Part shown: positions 47,401 to 52,284 of the stretch, in pieces
How positions within the stretch are numbered: the first letter of the stretch is position 1
How the letters are laid out: the number at the start of each line of letters is the position of its first letter
Virus record (IMG/VR): IMGVR_UViG_3300005253_000088
Span: 1-52,284 of that record
Reading direction: 5' to 3' (one strand)
DNA from: a virus
DNA length: 52,284 nt
Program-made: the position numbers and the translations under genes
Notes under the pieces: generated by a model
What the model saw: only the letters and a program-made list of their open reading frames with translations
The model's database searches: none
What the model was told of the DNA's origin: nothing

Positions 47401-48187
47401 ATTAAGCACAGCGCAACCGGAATGGGCGATACCTAATGATCCTGGCGGAGATGATGATCGGCAAGTAGTAAGTGAATTCTCAAGTTTAGCTTGGGGGACT
47501 AAAGAGCAACTTGAAGCTGGAGCGTCAGGTTCTTTCGATCTTACTACACTTTTTGCATCTACTGATATGCACCGGCAATTTTCCTTAAATCCTTCTGATT
47601 CGCTCGCAGCAAATTTAAACCTCGGCTCCTTTGATGACCAAGAGGATGATTTGGGTAACGTAAGAAAAGCTGTTACAGAAATTTCAGGATTGGAAGATTT
47701 AGAAGGTGAATGTATTAGCCTTGGTGGCCTAGGAGTGGTAGCTGATGGTGCTCGGCAGGGGTCTTTATGCGGTACCACCCCCGGTGAAGAAGATTGCGTA
47801 GTTGATGCAAAAATAACTTTATGTAATTTAGCCAGTCGAGTACATATTGGCTGGAGATATATTTCAGATATTGAAACTTTGGATGTTGAAGCATCCAAAG
47901 GTACTTTACAAGGTAAAACGCAACGAGTACCACGGGTGACAATTCGATACAAGAAATCTCGTCTGCCTTTGATAGGGCCAAATCGATTTAAGCTTCTTAG
48001 ACAAAAACCCCGTGAAGACGAAGATATGGGTGACCCAACCGCTTTGTTAACCGGGGACCGCCCTCTTATAATCAAGCCTGAGTGGAACTCTAATGGCCGT
48101 ATATTCATACGAATGCTAGAGCCTGAACCTCTCACAATTACAGCTATTATTCCTGAGCTTGAGATAGAAGATGAAACCAAAGACTAA
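44477..48187 (+). CDS. Tail nozzle protein (T7 gp12-like), with inserted domains
   Basis: 1236 residues, longer than the ~800-residue T7 gp12. N-terminal GEISPSLYGRVD...YKHALRRARNTIIHPDGG is the nozzle signature. FCCH-like beta repeats (ITAIVHGLSNDAEVFITAVL; VVTATSHPYANGDEVEILSI; a weaker one near 710) and an inserted domain (about 770-1010, VPGWRRFTEFSQK...AGYWRIADGTEE) explain the extra length. It forms the tail tube tip. The extra domains may bind the host surface. Confidence 0.85.
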   Translation: MVAFILPSFAKGEISPSLYGRVDVAMYKHALRRARNTIIHPDGGISNRPGSLIIGPIKDHTVSTTRLFDFQFRTSDQYVLEFGTEYIRVIRNDAQVLNASTTVTGATQANPVVITAIVHGLSNDAEVFITAVLGMTELNGNRYIIKNVTADTFELTHQITRLDIDGTAFTAYSSAGTVADIFELTTPYAAGDLSTLKMVQSGDILTVTHPTYAPRDLARTGHNAWTLTVNTYAPIQARPTSVAVAQQGASGSTTHRYKVTAIRQEEDIFEESLSGLSSTSQVISGATKTNPVVVTATSHPYANGDEVEILSIGGMTELNGRRFFVANQDTNDFELEGEDGSSFTAFSSNGTANATFVELTNSITVALTVIANFNRVSWAATTNANRYAIYRRQSGRYRWIAEVDAPLLSFDDVTDRTTAAGAIHQTDNEVGPPRARNPFLFTDNFPGASSYYQQRQIYGGSNNKPDTSFYSQTGNRLNMSVSEPTQADDAMTASLNSRQVHEIRHFVPGNDLMILTSGGEWRVNSGENSGFSIDTLKQKPQSDWGSAHHKPIVAGNVILFVEDGNARVRSLGYSFQLDGYTGTDLNILANHLLTEEGPAKFIITDWAYQSVPEGRLYIVRSDGQILTMTFNQTQEIIAWTTWDTNGRYEAITSLRRSLSSVEDGIYFIVQRKVNGNTVRFIERLSTRKFAQPEDAYFLDGGFILNDPKAISNITSSGTVTTSENHNLSSGDTVDIEGTKFATEFDDDGNEIDPDAFDSANGRFQVLVEDERTFDLYAKSNRTIAVPVIEGHTQDNIGFTEREPLVLTKPSGVEVGDLLLVFISQALTASVGPNLTSGLSEDFVPGWRRFTEFSQKEAGSITPLNLAIAGYWRIADGTEEDTLTTKYVEYEVNHYWASDNIRRSPGDPWDLIFESEVYGLHLIGYYIRVSGVNADNPIHSIGQVVVSDDATSFSVPSLETAVNGSLIFSLGSAQLLLSTAQPEWAIPNDPGGDDDRQVVSEFSSLAWGTKEQLEAGASGSFDLTTLFASTDMHRQFSLNPSDSLAANLNLGSFDDQEDDLGNVRKAVTEISGLEDLEGECISLGGLGVVADGARQGSLCGTTPGEEDCVVDAKITLCNLASRVHIGWRYISDIETLDVEASKGTLQGKTQRVPRVTIRYKKSRLPLIGPNRFKLLRQKPREDEDMGDPTALLTGDRPLIIKPEWNSNGRIFIRMLEPEPLTITAIIPELEIEDETKD

Positions 48188-48650
48188 GTATGCTATAGTA
48201 CCCCCTACTAAGGAGCATATAGAAGCTTTAGCTTTAAATATGAACAAGGCAGATGTTGATGAGGTATGGGCGGCGGGCAGGAAAACTCCTTTAGAAGCTC
48301 TAGAGCAGTCGGTATATGCCTCTCCTGAGCCATATGTGGGGCTGCATGAGGGGCGAGCTTTGTGCATGTTTGGGGTGGCAGAGTTAACAATTCTCGATAA
48401 CAAGGGTATCCCTTGGATGTTATCTTCAGACGAACTAAAATATCATGCCCGGCCTTTCCTCCGGGGAAGTAGGATGTATATAGATTTGATGAAAGAGAAA
48501 TATCCGTTTATGGTCAACTTTGTAGATGCTCGTAATCGCGCAGCTATTCGTTGGCTGAGATGGTTACATTTTAGGCTACTGCCTGCTGAAGCTCATGGGC
48601 CTGATCAAATGTTATTCCATCGTTTTGAGATGGGAGTAGAGAATGTGTGA
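48171..48650 (+). CDS. Internal virion protein A-like (GNAT-like)
   Basis: 159 residues. The layout (IVPPTKEHIEALALNMNKAD, VARN-like RNRAAIRWLRWLHFRLL near the end) resembles the T7 gp13-type family related to GNAT acetyltransferases. It probably helps assemble the internal core. Overlaps both neighbours. Confidence 0.7.
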   Translation: MKPKTKYAIVPPTKEHIEALALNMNKADVDEVWAAGRKTPLEALEQSVYASPEPYVGLHEGRALCMFGVAELTILDNKGIPWMLSSDELKYHARPFLRGSRMYIDLMKEKYPFMVNFVDARNRAAIRWLRWLHFRLLPAEAHGPDQMLFHRFEMGVENV

Positions 48651-49140
48651 TCTTGCTACAGCCATTACAGTTATTGGTGGAATTGTTTCTATAGCTGGGC
48701 AAATTTCCGAAGGTAAAGCTCGTGATAGAGAGGCGGCGTTTAATGCCCAAGTAGCTCGTAACAATCAGATCATTGCTGATCGTGCTGCGGTTGATGCAAG
48801 GCTTCGTGGTGAAGCTGCTGCTGCTAGGCAAGGGGAGAAGACCAGGCAATTCAAAGCCCGGCAACGAACTGCCTTAGCTGCGGGTGGGGTTGTAGTAGAT
48901 GAATTTAGTGCTCTTGATTTGATCACAGATACTTCGGCCATTGGCCGGGAAGAAGAATCTATTATTCGCCGTAATGCTGAAAGAGAAGCACTTGGTTTTA
49001 CTACTCGGGGTTTGAATTTTGCATCTAGCACTGAGCTAGCTGATCTCCGGGGACAAGCGGCACGGCGAGAAGCAGGCTTTGGTGCTTTTGGTACGTTGCT
49101 TACAACTGCGGGTACTGTTTCTCGTAGATTTAGGGTGTAG
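48643..49140 (+). CDS. Internal virion core protein (T7 gp14-like)
   Basis: 165 residues. Hydrophobic start (DLATAITVIGGIVSIAGQIS) followed by a long Ala/Arg-rich helix, a layout of T7 gp14-like pore or core proteins. Position two genes after the nozzle agrees. It may form a channel through the outer membrane. Confidence 0.72.
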   Translation: MCDLATAITVIGGIVSIAGQISEGKARDREAAFNAQVARNNQIIADRAAVDARLRGEAAAARQGEKTRQFKARQRTALAAGGVVVDEFSALDLITDTSAIGREEESIIRRNAEREALGFTTRGLNFASSTELADLRGQAARREAGFGAFGTLLTTAGTVSRRFRV

Positions 49141-49142
49141 AT

Positions 49143-51176
49143 ATGGCTGTAGTTCCAAAAGTAATTCCTGAAGTTCGTCCCCAGGCTGGGCCAACTGTAT
49201 TTCAGAATGTTCCAACTACTGGCGCAGAATTTGGTGTACGCGGTGCTCAGCAAACACAAGCATTTGGTAAAACATTGCAAGCTGAAGGGGAGAAGTTTTT
49301 TAAGCAAGAAGAAGCTAAGCGAAAGGTTGCAAAAAAACTTCAGAACAGGAAAGAAGCTGTTAGCCGTGCTGACATTCTTACGCAATATAATACTGATGCA
49401 GAAAAACTTTTTAGAACAACTGATTCTCAAGAAGATTTTTCTAGGGAGGATACAAAAGTTGGGTTTGGAGTACAGCTAGCGGAACTTCGGAAAAATTCTA
49501 TGGCTTCTTTTCAAGGGTCGCCAGAAGGACGCTTTATTCTTGATGAAAGATTAGCTAAAGCTGAGGGACAATTTGTTGGGCGTTCTGTAGAAAAGTCAAC
49601 TTCAATTGAACAAGCTAAGGTTGAGCGAGTTATTGGTGGGCATATTAGTGATGGGGTAAGAGTAGTTTCTGGAAATCCCAGCTTACTGGATGCTCAAATT
49701 ACTGAAACTTTAAAGTTAGCACAACAAGATTTTGGTGCTTTCGACCCAAAACAAGAACTTGCTTTTAATAGGGTAATTCCTGCAACTTTAGCGAATGCTG
49801 CTATATCAGCGTACACGATCAAAGGCCAATTTGATAAAGCTAAAGAAGTGCTTACACGGCCTGATATATCTGTTGCTTTAGGTCCAAAAAGGCAGCAACA
49901 ACTTTTTGATAAAATTGGAACTGCTGAGGCTGCGATAGTAAAAGCTACTGCTGAAGCTCGTAACAAAGATGTCAAAGGTATTCCTCGGGATATTTTTAAT
50001 AAACTACCTGAAGCTGATCAAAGAGAAATTATGGAATTAGACGAAGACGAAGGAAGAATGTTAACTCCTGAAGAAACTGAAGCGGCTGGGTTTGATGAAG
50101 GAACTTTAGTTTTTCAAAAAGAAGGAAGCGCACCTAAAGTAGTACAAAAGCCAGGGGTTGATCTAGCTGAAGAAGAAGCTAGATCTCGGGTTAAAGAACG
50201 TGGAAAACTTCAAGCTAGGCGAAGTAATGTCGAAAGTATTTTACGAGCTGCGGGAGTAGCTTCCTTAGCTGAGGGTGGAGCACCTATTTTTGCGGGAGAA
50301 GAAGGCAAAGGTAGCGCGAGTGAAGATACTCGTTCTGTAGCAAGGCTAATGCAAGCTTCAAGGCGACTTCTAGCAGCAGGTCAAACAGCTCTAGCTAATA
50401 GTTTACTATCCCAAGCTCGGTTTGTGGTAGAAAACAGTCCCGACATTCAATTGCAAAAAGATTTAAATAAGCCTGTTTCCAGACAATTGGCTGCTGAAAT
50501 GGGGGTGCCTGCGGGAACTACTCTTGGGGAAGTAGCTAATCGTATTCCACGAACGCCGGAAGAAACAGCAGAAGCTGTTTCTGAAGCTAGAGCCACGGGT
50601 AAAGGCCGGGTTGAAGCTAAGCAACAGCTTGCGTTCATTGATCAAGCTACTGGTACTATCGTTAATATGCTAGATGCTGTTGAAAGAGACCCTGGCATTG
50701 TTGGCGCACGAGGTTCGTTGCGAGCTACCGGACAAACTGCAATTGGAGTGCTTAGTGATTTAGGAGCTAGTCCTGTTATAGATGCAGCGCGTTCTATTGC
50801 TTTAACCAGTTCTGATGCTAGTGCTGAAGATTTTGAGGGATGGTTTGATAATCCAAAGCTCTCCACCATTAAACTGTTTGAAAATAGTGTTGGCCTTGTT
50901 TTAGCTCGGCTTAGAACCCCTCAAGGACGAGTGCCAGTAGAAATCATAAAACGTTCCATTCAAGATGTAAAACTTTCTGGCTTTACATCCACTGAACAGG
51001 TGGAAAACAGACTACAATTTGTTCTAAATACCTTAGCTGTTAGAGGCCAAGGTTTACGCAGAACATTTGAAATAGAAGAAGAAGCGATTCAACCTGAGGC
51101 TGAGCTTGGAGCTGAAACAGAAACTCAAAAGCCAACTCATCGTATCGAAAACGGTAAGTTGATAAGGATTCCATAA
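49143..51176 (+). CDS. Internal virion core protein (T7 gp15-like)
   Basis: 677 residues, mostly helical. Repeated helical units around residues 130-260 (e.g. AFDPKQELAFNRVIPATLAN, IKGQFDKAKEVLTRPDISVA) resemble TPR-like core proteins. The C-terminal part is Glu-rich and ends KPTHRIENGKLIRIP. Position fits T7 gp15, a part of the ejectosome. The stop overlaps the next start by one base (TAATG). Confidence 0.75.
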   Translation: MAVVPKVIPEVRPQAGPTVFQNVPTTGAEFGVRGAQQTQAFGKTLQAEGEKFFKQEEAKRKVAKKLQNRKEAVSRADILTQYNTDAEKLFRTTDSQEDFSREDTKVGFGVQLAELRKNSMASFQGSPEGRFILDERLAKAEGQFVGRSVEKSTSIEQAKVERVIGGHISDGVRVVSGNPSLLDAQITETLKLAQQDFGAFDPKQELAFNRVIPATLANAAISAYTIKGQFDKAKEVLTRPDISVALGPKRQQQLFDKIGTAEAAIVKATAEARNKDVKGIPRDIFNKLPEADQREIMELDEDEGRMLTPEETEAAGFDEGTLVFQKEGSAPKVVQKPGVDLAEEEARSRVKERGKLQARRSNVESILRAAGVASLAEGGAPIFAGEEGKGSASEDTRSVARLMQASRRLLAAGQTALANSLLSQARFVVENSPDIQLQKDLNKPVSRQLAAEMGVPAGTTLGEVANRIPRTPEETAEAVSEARATGKGRVEAKQQLAFIDQATGTIVNMLDAVERDPGIVGARGSLRATGQTAIGVLSDLGASPVIDAARSIALTSSDASAEDFEGWFDNPKLSTIKLFENSVGLVLARLRTPQGRVPVEIIKRSIQDVKLSGFTSTEQVENRLQFVLNTLAVRGQGLRRTFEIEEEAIQPEAELGAETETQKPTHRIENGKLIRIP

Positions 51177-52284
51177 TGGGCACAATCATAGTAGAAGGAA
51201 TTGGCCCTATAGAAATTGCGGGAGATGAGCCCACATCTGAAGAATCGACTGCTATTGCTGCCGGGGTACAAGAAGAACCCTTGGCCACTCCTGAAGCTGA
51301 TCCTGCCAGCGAAGGTAGGACAGGACTTATTCCTCAAGAGTTTCGTGCGGAAGTTCGTGAAGAAGTGGAAGATATGCCTGGGCTTCTTCAATTTTTAACC
51401 GAAATGACTCCCGCAACAGGTGGAGCAATTAGTGGAGCAGCTTTAGGAGCCCCCCTTGGCCCCGCTGGTGTAATTGGTGGAGGTATACTTGGGGGCTTGC
51501 TGGGCGAGTTTATAGGTCAAGAAACCGGTGTTACTCCCGAAAGTGATGTTGCCCTAGGGCTCGCCGCTGCTGGGCCAGTTATCGGTAAGGGGTTAGGAGC
51601 AGCAGTTAAATTAGGGAGAAAAGCAGTAGGAAAAGCTGTGTCAAAACTTCCGCCTGCTAAGGCAGCGCTATCAACTGTTACTACCAAAGCAGCAGTTCCT
51701 GAGTTTGAGAGTGTTGGAGGTAAAATATTAGCATCTCAAAAAGGCCTTCTAGCTCGGCCAGCGAAAGAACTTTATGCTGCTGCAAAAAAAGTAGGGGCTC
51801 GTATCGCTCCTTTGGAATTTCGTAAAGCTTTTACAGCATTTAATGAACTAACTACAGAACTGAAAGTTTTTGGTGCTTTCCCCGAGGGGCAACAAGCGCT
51901 TGGGTTAGTTAATCAAGCTATGCAAACTTTAACTGCTTCAGGACAAGTAGGGAAAGCTGTTGGAGTTTCATTTGAAAATCTTATAGCTGCTAGACAGATG
52001 GTAGGTATCGCTGTTTCTAAAGCAGAAACTGCTGGAGGTATAAGATTAGGGGCAGCAAAACAGGTATTTAAAGAGCTTGCTGATGTACTTGACAGAGTTA
52101 GTATCGGAAAAACAGCAGCAAGGCGCGGTGCTAAAATCGCTAAAGCTGCCGCTGCCAGAGCTAAGTTAGAGTTTTCTGTTCGAGATTTTGAAAGAGCAGT
52201 TGCTCGGTTTACTAAAGTTAAAGCTGGGGAAGATATGGTTTCGATAGATATTTCACGATTAAATAACTGGATACGAATCGTTAC
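51176..52284 (+). CDS. Large virion protein, C-terminus missing (T7 gp16-like by position)
   Basis: 369 complete codons before the window ends. The start TAATG overlaps the preceding stop. A glycine zipper (GGAISGAALGAPLGPAGVIG, about 82-101) may enter a membrane; the rest is Ala-rich helix. It sits in the T7 gp16 slot (ejection protein with or without a lysozyme domain). The piece at 1-459 is probably its end, but the join lacks one base in frame, so a short stretch may be missing. Confidence 0.78.
   Translation, partial: MGTIIVEGIGPIEIAGDEPTSEESTAIAAGVQEEPLATPEADPASEGRTGLIPQEFRAEVREEVEDMPGLLQFLTEMTPATGGAISGAALGAPLGPAGVIGGGILGGLLGEFIGQETGVTPESDVALGLAAAGPVIGKGLGAAVKLGRKAVGKAVSKLPPAKAALSTVTTKAAVPEFESVGGKILASQKGLLARPAKELYAAAKKVGARIAPLEFRKAFTAFNELTTELKVFGAFPEGQQALGLVNQAMQTLTASGQVGKAVGVSFENLIAARQMVGIAVSKAETAGGIRLGAAKQVFKELADVLDRVSIGKTAARRGAKIAKAAAARAKLEFSVRDFERAVARFTKVKAGEDMVSIDISRLNNWIRIV

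Noticed and set aside
47287-48180. Long minus-strand frame of 297 codons
   Set aside because: It lies entirely inside the nozzle gene on the other strand and has no recognisable domain.

Overview
The window looks like a nearly complete genome of a tailed bacteriophage with podovirus-type gene content. The head genes resemble Bordetella phage BPP-1: a T7/BPP-1-type head-tail connector, a Bbp19-like protein, scaffold, major capsid protein and a Bbp16-like cement protein. The tail and core genes follow T7 order: gatekeeper, nozzle, three internal-virion-like genes, a large glycine-rich protein cut by the window end, then (at the window start) the tail fibre and holin. No integrase, phage repressor, T7-type RNA polymerase, tRNA or CRISPR array was seen, so a virulent phage using host sigma-70 RNA polymerase is the simplest reading. 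Lipobox and Sec signals suggest a Gram-negative host. Many small genes recall phages of Alphaproteobacteria, but that host guess is weak.

Layout. 1-2635 (+): C-terminal part of a virion protein, tail fibre, holin and a coupled small protein. 2632-12449 (-): nucleotide metabolism (MazZ-like hydrolase, dCMP-deaminase-like, two deoxyribosyltransferase-like proteins), T5 A1-like phosphoesterase, resolvase, a lipoprotein, family A DNA polymerase, a small HExxH protein, DUF2815-like and DUF2800-like proteins. 12512-18770 (-): SNF2 helicase and about 20 small genes, many joined by ATGA overlaps. 18898-20811 (+): primase-polymerase/helicase. 20804-25052 (-): small accessory genes split by a 486-bp non-coding region with nine GAGTATCCGG repeats, a candidate origin. 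25546-52284 (+): small terminase, an 8.4-kb adhesin/fibre cassette, large terminase, portal, capsid, more fibre-like proteins, tail and internal virion proteins.

The ends of the window appear to be the two ends of one gene, and the gene order closes into a T7-like circle, although a direct join is out of frame by one base.

The most unusual signals are non-coding: (i) a dispersed 16-bp palindrome, GGTATCACGTGATACC, that resembles bacterial parS, with five exact 10-bp cores and three near matches; (ii) three perfect stem-loops, each with exactly a 17-nt loop, each 20-24 nt upstream of a start codon; (iii) the GAGTATCCGG array; and (iv) repeated ribosome-binding leaders among the small genes. 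At protein level, the same lectin-like and beta-sandwich modules recur in virion fibres and in proteins with Sec signal peptides, and YadA-like and HTG(A/V)E(T/E) repeats occur in the fibre cassette. All functional names are from reading the sequence; no database search was run.
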